A DNA stretch of 6,893 nucleotides from Oscillospiraceae bacterium. GTDB taxonomy: Bacteria > Bacillota > Clostridia > Oscillospirales > Oscillospiraceae. The notes under the pieces are model-generated. The model did no database searches, was not told the DNA's origin, and worked only from the letters and a program-made list of their open reading frames with translations. Position numbers and translations under genes: made by a program. The stretch's first letter is position 1; each line of letters opens with the position of its first letter. The DNA lies in the NCBI GenBank assembly GCA_031266955.1, contig JAISAA010000055.1:1-6893 (forward strand), in the 5' to 3' direction. This document shows, piece after piece, positions 1-5,996 of this stretch.

Positions 1-293
1 TCGAGGAACGCGTTTTTATTCCAGCGCCGGCCCACGCGGACGCTGCCGACGCGCTGACCGTCAAGCATTGCGATAAAGGCGGCTTCGTCCGGGTTATCGA
101 CATAGATTTTCGGGTCGAATACGTCTGTCGGGTATGTTTTCGTATACGGCGCGGCGTATAATTGCTCTGATACGCTCCACCGCTCACCGTCGTACTTCGG
201 TACAAGCCTGCCTATTATCTCGAATTCTTCCTGAGGTTGGGGCAGGAGGCTCAGCATCGTGCCGTCGAACCTGACTGTTGTATATTCGTTCAT
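1..293 (-). CDS. Streptothricin acetyltransferase-like GNAT protein (partial, C-terminus beyond left edge)
   Basis: The first 97 codons of a minus-strand gene are present, starting at the ATG complementary to 291-293; the rest lies outside the window. The translation resembles the N-terminal half of Sat4/SatA streptothricin N-acetyltransferases, recalled from memory: an FEIIGRLVPKY segment (residues 24-34), WSVSEQLYAAPYTKTY (39-54), a YVDNPDE stretch (64-70), then a GNAT beta-strand region with GQRVGSVRVGRRWNKNAF (79-96), corresponding to the GKVKLRKNWN region of Sat4. The acetyl-CoA-binding motif (R/Q-x-x-G-x-G/A) would come next and cannot be seen. Family members acetylate streptothricin with acetyl-CoA in the cytoplasm; many chromosomal relatives have unproven substrates. 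A GGAAGGA Shine-Dalgarno lies at 307-313 (minus sense), 13 nt from the start. The flavoenzyme gene lies upstream on the same strand, 115 nt away, so co-transcription is possible. The family call is good; actual resistance activity is uncertain. Confidence 0.8.
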   Translation of the reverse strand, partial: MNEYTTVRFDGTMLSLLPQPQEEFEIIGRLVPKYDGERWSVSEQLYAAPYTKTYPTDVFDPKIYVDNPDEAAFIAMLDGQRVGSVRVGRRWNKNAFL

Positions 294-332
294 AATATTG
301 ACTATATCCTTCCTATATTGAGCGCCGCCGTG

Positions 333-400
333 CCCCGTGCCCGCAGGCACGTTAAATCAAATGTCTGCCCGCGCTTACAAGCGGGCAGCGCGGCGCCGCG
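333..400 (+). repeat. Intergenic hairpin repeat element, copy 1
   Basis: This GC-rich palindromic element fills most of the gap between the flavoenzyme stop codon and the acetyltransferase start. In order on the plus strand: a hairpin with stem CGTGCC/GGCACG and loop CGCA (336-351), the linker GTTAAATCAAA (351-361), then a second hairpin with 8-bp stem CTGCCCGC/GCGGGCAG (365-372 and 381-388). It is followed by the 12-bp perfect palindrome CGCGGCGCCGCG (389-400). Positions 333-361 are identical to 6468-6496, and the linker recurs at 3515-3525. Relative to the flanking genes, which are on the minus strand, this copy is antisense, whereas the copies at 3478-3546 and 6437-6496 are sense. That favours a DNA-level dispersed repeat over a conserved RNA leader. 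No U-run follows either hairpin in either direction. Confidence 0.8.
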
Positions 401-408
401 GCAAATTA

Positions 409-2388
409 TCATATCCGCCCGATGTTGAGCGCCGCGAAATGCGCGGCCTGCGTCGCCGCGCGGATATTTTTCGGCGCGAGACAGTCTCCGAGCTGATAGA
501 ACTCCGGGGCGCAGAACCGGAGCGCGTCGGCGTCGGATGCGCGCGGGCGCTGGCCGACGGCGTAGATCACCGTGTCGGCCTCGAAATTTACGTGCGCGCC
601 GTCACTCTCCGCCGCAATATTACAGGAGCCCGTGATCTCCAGCGCTTTTGTCGAGAGAAAAACCTCGATCCCCAGCTCGCGCAGCTTGACGTCCAGCGCG
701 AGGCCGTGAAGCTGATTCCCGCCGTCGGAGAGCTCCGGGAGCATTTCGATGATCTTTACGCTGTGCCCGCGCTGCGTCAAATATATCGCAAGCTCCGTGC
801 CGACAAGACCGCCGCCGAGTATCGCGACGCGAGGGCCGGCTTTTGATGCGTCCTCATAAATCTCTTCCGCGCCGAAGACGTTTTCGCCGTCGATGCCGGG
901 GATATTGGGTTTCACGGGAGCGGCGCCGAGCGCCGCGATTATCACATCCGGGGCGACGGAGTCCGCCAACTCCGGCGTTACGGCGGCGCCGAGGCGCACG
1001 TCTATGCCGGCGTCCGCGACGCGCTTTGCCTGTAAATCAAGGTACAGCGACAGCTTTTGCTTAAACGGCACGTCCTTTTCACAGAGTAGCGCCCCGCCGA
1101 GCTTATCGGACTTCTCGCATAAAATAACGCGGTGCCCGCGCCCGGACGCCGTAAGCGCCGCCTGCATACCGCCGACGCCGCCGCCCGCAATGAGGACTGT
1201 CTTTTTCGCCAAAACGGGCGCCGCCGTCGCAGCGGACAGCTCGGAGCCTATTTCCGGATTCACGGCGCAGCAGAATTGCCGGTTGCTGATGAGGTTTGAA
1301 AAGCACGTGAAGCAGCGCATACACCGCGTGATTTCGCTCTCGCGCCCCGTGCGTGCCTTGAGCGGCAGGTCGGGGTCGGCGATGAGCTGGCGCGCGAGCT
1401 CAACGACGTCCGCCTTGCCGGAGGCGATTACTTCTTCCATAAGCTCCGGTTCCGTGAACGCGCCGACCGTCGCGACGGGCGTTTTCACGTGCTTCTTGAT
1501 TTCCGCCGCGAGATACGCGTTCGCCCCGTCCGGCAGGAACATCGACGGATGCGTTACGACGAACGCGTCGCGAACCTCGTGGTTTCCGGCGGACACGTGG
1601 ATGAGATCGACGTGACCGTCAAGCGCTTTCGCGATCTTTATGCCCTCGTCGAGGTCATAGCCGCCGAGATTCGCCTCCGTTCCGGACATACGGAACTCTA
1701 TCGGGAAGCCTCGCCCGCATTTTTGCCGTATCCTGTCGCAGACGGCGACGGCGAAGCGCGCGCGGTTCTCATCAGAGCCGCCCCATCGGTCTTTCCTCGT
1801 GTTTATGTATGGCGACAGGAACTGTGAGATAAGCCAGCCGTGCCCGCCGTGGATGAGAACCATCCCGAAGCCGCAGCGTTTCGCGAAAAGCGCGGCGTCG
1901 GCGTAGGCCTCTATGGTTTCCTCGATTATTTCTTCCGTCATCGCGTAAACGCGCGTCGCGTCCCCGGCGGAGTGGACGACCTCGCCGTGGATATTCTCAA
2001 TGTCCACGGGGCCGTAAACCCGGTTGCCCATCTTCTGCGATTCCTGCGCGTACATTCCCGCGTGCTGAAGCTCCGCCACCGCGACGGCGCCGTAACGCGA
2101 GATCCCGTCCGCGAGCGCGGACAGCGCGCCGAGCGCGTCCGGGTTGTCGAGCGGCACGTGGTTGATACCGCCCTTGCCGCTGCGCGAATCCACGACGCAT
2201 TCCCCGACGGCGACGGACGCCGCGCCTCCCATCGCCTTGCGGGCGTAATACGCCGTCGCCTCCGGCGTCGGGAAGCGCTCTGACGTGAGGTCTTGGTACC
2301 CCGTCGGCGCTCCGAATATTCTGTTGCGGAAAAGCGTTCCGCCGAGCTTTATCGGCGTGAAGAGATGCGGATACTTTGTTTTGTACAT
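409..2388 (-). CDS. NADH:flavin oxidoreductase, 2-enoate reductase / BaiCD-like (FMN, 4Fe-4S, FAD)
   Basis: This 659-residue protein has the full architecture of the 2-enoate reductase / 2,4-dienoyl-CoA reductase / trimethylamine dehydrogenase family. An Old Yellow Enzyme-type FMN TIM barrel spans about 5-345, with the signature IHGGHGWLISQFLSPYIN (179-196) and DRWGGSDENRARF (200-212). A 4Fe-4S cluster motif follows, C356-x2-C359-x2-C362-x11-C374 with AVNP after it. Next come an FAD dinucleotide-binding fold (VLIAGGGVGGMQAA, 398-411, ending E425), a nested NAD fold (VAILGGGLVGTELA, 521-534) and a C-terminal FAD contact near YQLGDC (631-636). Glu548 at the end of the second strand favours NADH over NADPH. 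Relatives reduce activated C=C bonds in enoates, bile-acid intermediates, steroids or flavonoids; the substrate here cannot be read from sequence. It is probably cytoplasmic, as no signal peptide or membrane segment is seen. The ATG at 2386-2388 has an excellent GGGAGGT (2396-2402) 7 nt upstream. Length matches BaiH/BaiCD-type proteins. Confidence 0.93.
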   Translation of the reverse strand: MYKTKYPHLFTPIKLGGTLFRNRIFGAPTGYQDLTSERFPTPEATAYYARKAMGGAASVAVGECVVDSRSGKGGINHVPLDNPDALGALSALADGISRYGAVAVAELQHAGMYAQESQKMGNRVYGPVDIENIHGEVVHSAGDATRVYAMTEEIIEETIEAYADAALFAKRCGFGMVLIHGGHGWLISQFLSPYINTRKDRWGGSDENRARFAVAVCDRIRQKCGRGFPIEFRMSGTEANLGGYDLDEGIKIAKALDGHVDLIHVSAGNHEVRDAFVVTHPSMFLPDGANAYLAAEIKKHVKTPVATVGAFTEPELMEEVIASGKADVVELARQLIADPDLPLKARTGRESEITRCMRCFTCFSNLISNRQFCCAVNPEIGSELSAATAAPVLAKKTVLIAGGGVGGMQAALTASGRGHRVILCEKSDKLGGALLCEKDVPFKQKLSLYLDLQAKRVADAGIDVRLGAAVTPELADSVAPDVIIAALGAAPVKPNIPGIDGENVFGAEEIYEDASKAGPRVAILGGGLVGTELAIYLTQRGHSVKIIEMLPELSDGGNQLHGLALDVKLRELGIEVFLSTKALEITGSCNIAAESDGAHVNFEADTVIYAVGQRPRASDADALRFCAPEFYQLGDCLAPKNIRAATQAAHFAALNIGRI

Positions 2389-2424
2389 TGTGCTGACCTC
2401 CCGTATCGTATAAAATTATTGCCG

Positions 2425-2446
2425 CTCTTAAAATACCATATAAGAG
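2425..2446. promoter_or_regulatory. Inverted repeat, possible operator over the flavoenzyme promoter
   Basis: Perfect 6-bp arms CTCTTA (2425-2430) and TAAGAG (2441-2446) are separated by 10 bp. The dyad is centred near 2435, on the predicted minus-strand -10 hexamer (2430-2435) and part of its spacer. It lies upstream of the predicted leftward transcription start, so it would act as DNA rather than RNA. This position suits a repressor-binding site, but no regulator gene is visible in the window and 6-bp arms can arise by chance. Confidence 0.35.
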
Positions 2447-2458
2447 GGAAAAAGACAA
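2430..2458 (-). promoter_or_regulatory. Predicted housekeeping-sigma promoter for the flavoenzyme gene
   Basis: On the minus strand, a -35 hexamer TTGTCT (complement of 2453-2458) is followed after exactly 17 bp by a -10 hexamer TATTTT (complement of 2430-2435). Transcription would start near 2423, giving a leader of about 35 nt that contains the GGGAGGT ribosome-binding site. The hexamers are moderate matches, so the promoter is probably weak or regulated. Confidence 0.45.
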
Positions 2459-2497
2459 TCAAATATTAAATCGCGCGGGAAGCCGTGACGGAGGGTG

Positions 2498-2526
2498 TTG
2501 CGATTTTGGACTAAAAGCGATATAAT
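2498..2526 (+). promoter_or_regulatory. Strong predicted housekeeping-sigma promoter for the rightward genes
   Basis: TTGCGA (2498-2503), a 17-bp spacer (2504-2520) and a perfect TATAAT (2521-2526) form a near-consensus promoter, with a start expected around 2533. It is back to back with the leftward promoter. It drives the transglutaminase-like gene. It may also feed the pilus-like cluster, because no equally good promoter is visible in 3460-3565. Confidence 0.75.
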
Positions 2527-2560
2527 AACAAGCGAGGAAAAAAACACTTTTATTTTTTAT

Positions 2561-2566
2561 TAAGGG
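2561..2566 (+). promoter_or_regulatory. Ribosome-binding site bearing on the start of the transglutaminase-like gene
   Basis: TAAGGG lies only 2 nt before the GTG at 2569 but 11 nt before an in-frame TTG at 2578. Since TAAGG pairs with the 5' part of the TAAGGAGG consensus, the longer spacing is the more natural one, so TTG 2578 may be the true start. Confidence 0.5.
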
Positions 2567-2568
2567 TC

Positions 2569-3459
2569 GTGGTATATTTGAAAAACATCAATGCTAAAAT
2601 CATTATTAAAGGCTTGCTTTCGGCGCTCGTCGCCGGAGCGCTTGCCGCCGCGCTCAGCGTATGCGCGTTCGCGGCGGACGACGTGCAGGGGAACGACAAG
2701 GCGTCGGTCGATCTCTCCAAAACGGCGGACGGCTATATCCGCGTGACGTATAAGGCGGAAACCTCGGCAATGCTGAAGGTAATTGTCATCACCCCGAAAA
2801 AAACGCAGTACACCTATAATCTCGGCACAAGCAAGGACGGGGAGATTTTCCCGCTGACGGAGGGCGACGGCAAATATTCGGTCGGCGTATATACAAACAC
2901 CGGCGGAAACAAATACGCCACCACGTTCAAAACGGACTTTGACGTAAAGCTCCGCGACGCCTACGCGCCGTTCGTCGTGCCCAGCCAGTACGTCAACTAC
3001 AGCGATAAGAGCAAGACGGTCGTGAAAGCCTCCGAAATAGTCAAGGACAAAAAGGCCGAGCTTGAAAAGGTGGCCGCCGTGTACGATTACGTAATAAAGT
3101 TCCAGTACGACAAGGAAAAGGCCGAGACTGTGCAAAGCGGGTATCTCCCGGACGTGGATAAGATCATATCGGCAAGCCCGCAAAAAGGCATCTGCTTCGA
3201 CTACGCCGCCGTTATGACGGCGATGCTGCGAAGCCAAAAGATACCGTGCCAGCTCGTCGTGGGCTACGCCGGCGAGGTATATCACGCCTGGATCAACGTG
3301 TACACAAAGGAAACCGGCTGGATAGAGGGCTTCATCCAATTCGACGGCAAGACGTGGAAGCGTATGGACCCGACGTTTGATTCCACGGGCGCCGGCAGCG
3401 ACTCCGTACAAAAATTCATAGGTGACGGCACAAATTACACGGCGAAGTATTATTACTGA
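2569..3459 (+). CDS. Secreted transglutaminase-like (papain-fold) domain protein
   Basis: The 296-residue product from GTG 2569 (293 from the better-spaced TTG 2578) begins with a Sec signal peptide: KNINAK, a hydrophobic core (about 15-32) and an AFA-A cleavage site after residue 35. An Ig-like or beta-rich segment of unknown role follows (about 40-130). A C-terminal transglutaminase-core domain carries a complete catalytic triad: Cys209 in KGICFDYA, His239 in YHAWINVY and Asp267 in RMDPTF. In bacteria this fold usually acts as a cysteine protease or a cell-surface crosslinking enzyme; the substrate is unknown. With no lipobox, sortase motif or second membrane segment, the protein should be released or held loosely at the surface. 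It has its own strong promoter and sits 106 nt upstream of the pilus-like genes on the same strand, so read-through is possible. The domain call is firm; a link to the pilus is conjecture. Confidence 0.9.
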   Translation: MVYLKNINAKIIIKGLLSALVAGALAAALSVCAFAADDVQGNDKASVDLSKTADGYIRVTYKAETSAMLKVIVITPKKTQYTYNLGTSKDGEIFPLTEGDGKYSVGVYTNTGGNKYATTFKTDFDVKLRDAYAPFVVPSQYVNYSDKSKTVVKASEIVKDKKAELEKVAAVYDYVIKFQYDKEKAETVQSGYLPDVDKIISASPQKGICFDYAAVMTAMLRSQKIPCQLVVGYAGEVYHAWINVYTKETGWIEGFIQFDGKTWKRMDPTFDSTGAGSDSVQKFIGDGTNYTAKYYY

Positions 3460-3477
3460 TGGGTGATTCCCACGCGT

Positions 3478-3546
3478 CGCGCCCGCAGGCGCGTTCCCCG
3501 GGCGCCTGGCGCCCGTTAAATCAAACGTCCGCGCGCAAAGCGCGCG
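3478..3546 (+). repeat. Intergenic hairpin repeat element, copy 2 (three hairpins)
   Basis: Three GC-rich hairpins are packed between the transglutaminase-like gene and the platform gene. They are CGCGCC-CGCA-GGCGCG (3478-3493); CGGGCGCC-T-GGCGCCCG (3499-3515; the innermost pairs must open); and CGCGCGC-AAA-GCGCGCG (3530-3546). The second and third are separated by GTTAAATCAAACGTC (3515-3529), the same linker as in copies 1 and 3. The first hairpin has the CGCA loop seen in copies 1 and 3, with compensated stem changes (T to C, A to G). The element ends 4 nt before the AAAGGA ribosome-binding site (3551-3556) of the next gene. No U-tract follows, so an intrinsic terminator is unlikely. Confidence 0.8.
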
Positions 3547-3565
3547 GCGGAAAGGAATTGATTAT

Positions 3566-4582
3566 ATGAAGCAGCTCTCACTCTCGCAGGTTTCCTCGTT
3601 TTGTATGTCGCTTCATCTCGCGATGAAGGCGGGCATCCCGGTTTCGGAGGGCGTCGGGATGTACAAGGAGGAGGAAACTGACTTATCGCGCCGGGACGGC
3701 GTTGAACTCGTGGAAAACTCGCTCTCGCTGGGCAACAAGCTCTCGGACGCCTTGCGCGAACCGAAGATTTTCCCGGATTATATGGTGGATATGGTCGAGG
3801 TCGGCGAAAAGACCGGTAAGCTCGACGACACGCTGCTCTCGCTCTCGCGCTATTACGACAGGCAGGAGACGATATCCAAGAGCATACGCGGCGCCGTTAC
3901 ATACCCCATTATGCTGTTGGGCGTCTTGCTGCTCGTGCTTGTCATATTCGTTGTGAAAATACTTCCCATTTTCTCCGACGTGTACCGCCAGCTCGGCGCT
4001 AAGATGTCGGGGACCGCGGAGGCGGCGCTTGCGTTCGGGCAGTGGCTCGGCGGCAACTGGATAGCGATCACGGCGGTCATAATCGTCGTCGCAGTCCTCG
4101 CCGTGATTTTCCGGGCGAAGCTGAAAAACCTGCTGCGCGGACTGTTTATGGGCGGAAAGCTCGGCGCGGCTATGCTCGCGGCGCGTTTTTCCGCTATCTT
4201 GACTATGACGCTGTCCTCCGGGATGGATTCCGACGAGGCGCTCGTGATGGCGGCGCGCCTCACGGAGGATAAAAAGGCCGCGGCGAAGATCTCAGAGTGC
4301 GCGCAGGAAGCGGCGAAGGGCACAAGCTTCACACAATGCGTCGCCGACACGGGGATATTTTCCGCGCTGTACAACCGTATGCTCGCCATAGGCGTGCGCA
4401 CGGGAAGCTCAGACACCGTGATGGACGAGATCGCCCGCAGGACGGGCGACGAGGCCGGCGACCGCCTTGAAGCGTTTATAGGGAAAATAGAGCCGACGCT
4501 CGTCATCGTGATGTCACTGCTCGTCGGATTGCTGCTGCTGTCGGTGATGCTTCCGCTCGCCGGCATAATGTCTGCGATATAA
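3566..4582 (+). CDS. Type IV pilus / type II secretion platform protein (PilC/GspF/ComGB family)
   Basis: The 338-residue protein has two T2SF domains (about 8-128 and 205-330) and three membrane segments (about 113-133, 165-182, 310-333). Family hallmarks are EVGEKTGKLDDTL (78-90), the PIFSDVY motif after the first membrane helix (134-140), GVRTGSSDTVMDEIA in the second domain (276-290), and a C-terminal IEPTLVIVMSLLVG...LPLAGIMSAI. Platform proteins sit in the cytoplasmic membrane and couple the motor ATPase to addition or removal of pilin subunits. The protein is shorter than typical PilC/GspF (about 400 residues) because it lacks the N-terminal cytoplasmic extension, so it is closer in size to Gram-positive ComGB. 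ATG 3566 is supported by AAAGGA (3551-3556), 9 nt upstream. It heads a run of same-strand genes that includes a PilT-like ATPase, which confirms the system type. Confidence 0.93.
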   Translation: MKQLSLSQVSSFCMSLHLAMKAGIPVSEGVGMYKEEETDLSRRDGVELVENSLSLGNKLSDALREPKIFPDYMVDMVEVGEKTGKLDDTLLSLSRYYDRQETISKSIRGAVTYPIMLLGVLLLVLVIFVVKILPIFSDVYRQLGAKMSGTAEAALAFGQWLGGNWIAITAVIIVVAVLAVIFRAKLKNLLRGLFMGGKLGAAMLAARFSAILTMTLSSGMDSDEALVMAARLTEDKKAAAKISECAQEAAKGTSFTQCVADTGIFSALYNRMLAIGVRTGSSDTVMDEIARRTGDEAGDRLEAFIGKIEPTLVIVMSLLVGLLLLSVMLPLAGIMSAI

Positions 4583-4597
4583 GGGGCGGGCGGCGAT

Positions 4598-4936
4598 ATG
4601 AAAAACGCGCTTCGCGCGGTATTAAGCGCGCTCAAGACATACGGCGTCGGGCTCGGACTGTTCATCGCGATCGCGGCTGTGCTTATAGGCGGACTGTCCT
4701 CGACGGAGCAGGCGGGCGCCGAGGAACAGCTTGAGCTTTTGCGGGACAACATCTCCCGCGCCGTCGTAAGCTGCTACGCGCTTGAGGGAGGCTATCCGGA
4801 GAGCCTTGAGTACCTCGTTGACAATTACAACGTCAGGATCGACGAATCAAAATTCGTCGTGCATTATATGATCTTCGCGTCAAATATAATGCCGGACATC
4901 GATATAATCCCCAAAACCGGCACAACGCAGAGCTAA
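4598..4936 (+). CDS. Small single-pass membrane protein, pseudopilin-like
   Basis: The 112-residue protein has a short positively charged N-terminus (MKNALRAVLSALK), one membrane segment (about 16-36) and a small extracytoplasmic domain. Residues 43-60 look helical, and ISRAVVSCYALEGGYPESL (52-70) recalls the region of type IV pseudopilins just after the N-terminal helix, where a YP-containing loop follows an alanine-rich helix. It lacks the G/FTLIE processing motif, so it is not a canonical prepilin. Similar small proteins accompany GspF-like genes in Clostridia, as I recall, without an assigned function. Its ATG is 15 nt after the platform gene stop. The TAAGGGG that overlaps that stop codon (4580-4586) can serve as ribosome-binding site, which indicates translational coupling. 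The product name is tentative; membership of the pilus locus is well supported. Confidence 0.75.
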   Translation: MKNALRAVLSALKTYGVGLGLFIAIAAVLIGGLSSTEQAGAEEQLELLRDNISRAVVSCYALEGGYPESLEYLVDNYNVRIDESKFVVHYMIFASNIMPDIDIIPKTGTTQS

Positions 4937-4952
4937 AATAAAAGCATCGTAA

Positions 4953-4986
4953 GGCGCCCGATGTGGGCGCCCGCGCCGTAGGCGCG
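4953..4986 (+). repeat. Intergenic double hairpin, diverged copy 4 of the repeat element
   Basis: Two adjacent perfect hairpins: GGCGCCC-GATGT-GGGCGCC (4953-4971) and CGCGCC-GTA-GGCGCG (4972-4986). The second has the same stem as the first hairpin of copy 2 (CGCGCC/GGCGCG). The GATGT loop resembles the GATGTC that links hairpins in copy 3. The GTTAAATCAAA linker is missing, although GATTAAATGAAACGT at the next start codon (5001-5015) matches GTTAAATCAAACGT loosely. It lies 7 nt before the AAGGA ribosome-binding site (4994-4998), with no U-run. Confidence 0.6.
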
Positions 4987-5006
4987 TAATTACAAGGACT
5001 GATTAA

Positions 5007-5504
5007 ATGAAACGTTATATACATACGGTCGACGCGGTTTTTGCGCTGATTTTATTCTGCGCGTTCGCGCTGTCGATGCTTATGGTGCTTATGACGGGCG
5101 CCGGGGCGTACAAAAACATACGCAACGCCGTGCGCAACCACTATTCCGAGGATACGTGCGTAAGCTATATCGCGATGAAGCTGCGCCATTACGACGGCGC
5201 TGACAACTCCGTAGCTCTCGGTGACGTCGGCGGCGTCCCCGCCCTGCTGCTGTCCGAGACGATGGACGGGGACGAATACGTCACCGCGATATATTTCTAC
5301 GACGGCTATGTCAGAGAGCTTTTCGCCGAGGCCGGTTACGATCAGCGCCCCGAAGACGGCTTTGAGATCGTGGAAGCGAGCTCGCTCACCGTGACCTCAC
5401 CGCGCGAGGGAGTGTACGGCGTATTATGCGTCGGCATAGGCGGCGGCGAGGCCGAGACCTCAATAAATCTGCGCAGTGCGGCGTATGAAAGGGAGGCGGC
5501 GTAG
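5007..5504 (+). CDS. DUF4860-like single-pass membrane protein of the pilus cluster
   Basis: The 165-residue protein has a short basic N-terminus (MKRYIHT), a membrane segment at about 9-30, and an extracytoplasmic domain with the pattern AYKNI (34-38), SYIAMKLRHYD (53-63), YVTAIYFYDGYVRELF (91-106) and a C-terminal beta-rich part. This pattern matches the DUF4860 proteins that I recall from Firmicutes pilus loci; the call is from memory. Asp9 in HTVDAVFALILF sits where prepilins have Glu5, but no glycine cleavage site precedes it, so ordinary processing by a prepilin peptidase is not expected. A minor pilin or an assembly factor in the membrane is the likely role. ATG 5007 has AAGGA (4994-4998) 8 nt upstream. 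The next gene starts 3 nt after its stop, which indicates tight coupling. Confidence 0.8.
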   Translation: MKRYIHTVDAVFALILFCAFALSMLMVLMTGAGAYKNIRNAVRNHYSEDTCVSYIAMKLRHYDGADNSVALGDVGGVPALLLSETMDGDEYVTAIYFYDGYVRELFAEAGYDQRPEDGFEIVEASSLTVTSPREGVYGVLCVGIGGGEAETSINLRSAAYEREAA

Positions 5505-5507
5505 CTT

Positions 5508-5996
5508 ATGAAAGGCACGAAGACAAGTCTGTTTCTTGTGGAGCTGATAATCTCGCTGCTGCTGTTCTCATTCTGCGCCGCGATATGTATTCAGATATTC
5601 AACGCCGCGAGCCGGCGAGCGCGCGACAGCGAATCGCTGAACCGCGCCGTGTTTTTAGTGACGCAGGCGTCGGAGCTTTACAAAGCCTCCGGCGGCGATC
5701 TTGAAAAAGTCATCAAGGAGTACGGGCGCTCTCACAGTGTGCTTTTAGATGGCTATATGGAAGTATATTACGACGAGAACTGGAATGAAATGTTGGCTCC
5801 GGCACTCAGCAGCTCGTTTCCGCCCTACATTCCTACCAGGCTCATATTATCCGAAACAGCCGCCGGAGAAGCGACTGTTTCGGTTCAAGAACCCGAGAAG
5901 CGCTATATTGATTTTGAACCCGGAGACCCCGTCACGCCGGACAAGAAAATCGCGATAAAAACAATATTCTCGATCGACGTAAAGGCGGTGGCGTGA
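5508..5996 (+). CDS. Type IV prepilin-like protein (minor pilin candidate)
   Basis: The 162-residue protein begins MKGTKTSLFLVELIISLLLFSF. The block LFLVELI is a class III (prepilin) signal: a basic leader, then a hydrophobic helix (about 8-31) with Glu12 in the conserved E5 position. The predicted -1 residue is Ser7 instead of the nearly invariant glycine, and +1 is Leu instead of Phe, so cleavage may be inefficient or absent. The helix continues through NAASRRARDSESLNRAVFLVTQASELYKA (32-60), typical of the pilin N-terminal helix. A small domain follows that I cannot assign (81-160), with no evident disulphide pair. It is probably a minor pilin or tip component. The ribosome-binding site AAAGGGAGG (5488-5496) lies inside the end of the upstream gene. 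The stop codon overlaps the start of the next gene. Confidence 0.82.
   Translation: MKGTKTSLFLVELIISLLLFSFCAAICIQIFNAASRRARDSESLNRAVFLVTQASELYKASGGDLEKVIKEYGRSHSVLLDGYMEVYYDENWNEMLAPALSSSFPPYIPTRLILSETAAGEATVSVQEPEKRYIDFEPGDPVTPDKKIAIKTIFSIDVKAVA

Noticed and set aside
337..846. Plus-strand open frame across copy 1 of the repeat and the end of the flavoenzyme gene
   Set aside because: Arg-rich shadow translation opposite conserved FAD/NAD-binding sequence; it starts inside the hairpin repeat.
2466..2477. TTAAATCGCGCGG as another copy of the repeat linker
   Set aside because: Only TTAAATC is shared, no hairpins flank it, and it falls in the AT-rich divergent promoter region.
2504..2516. TTTT...AAAA symmetry in the spacer of the rightward promoter as an operator
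   Set aside because: Arms of only 4 bp of A/T are expected by chance in a promoter.
2560..3411. Open frame of 283 codons antisense to the transglutaminase-like gene
   Set aside because: The sense frame has a signal peptide, a complete catalytic triad and a strong promoter; the antisense product shows no recognisable domain.
3478..3546. Hairpins as intrinsic terminators
   Set aside because: Stems are strong, but none is followed by a U-run on either strand, and similar hairpins occur within apparently co-transcribed gaps.
3853..4752. Long open frame (299 codons) antisense to the platform gene
   Set aside because: Low-complexity Ser/Ala/Ile-rich translation, typical of a GC-rich shadow frame opposite a well-supported T2SF gene, and no clear ribosome-binding site.
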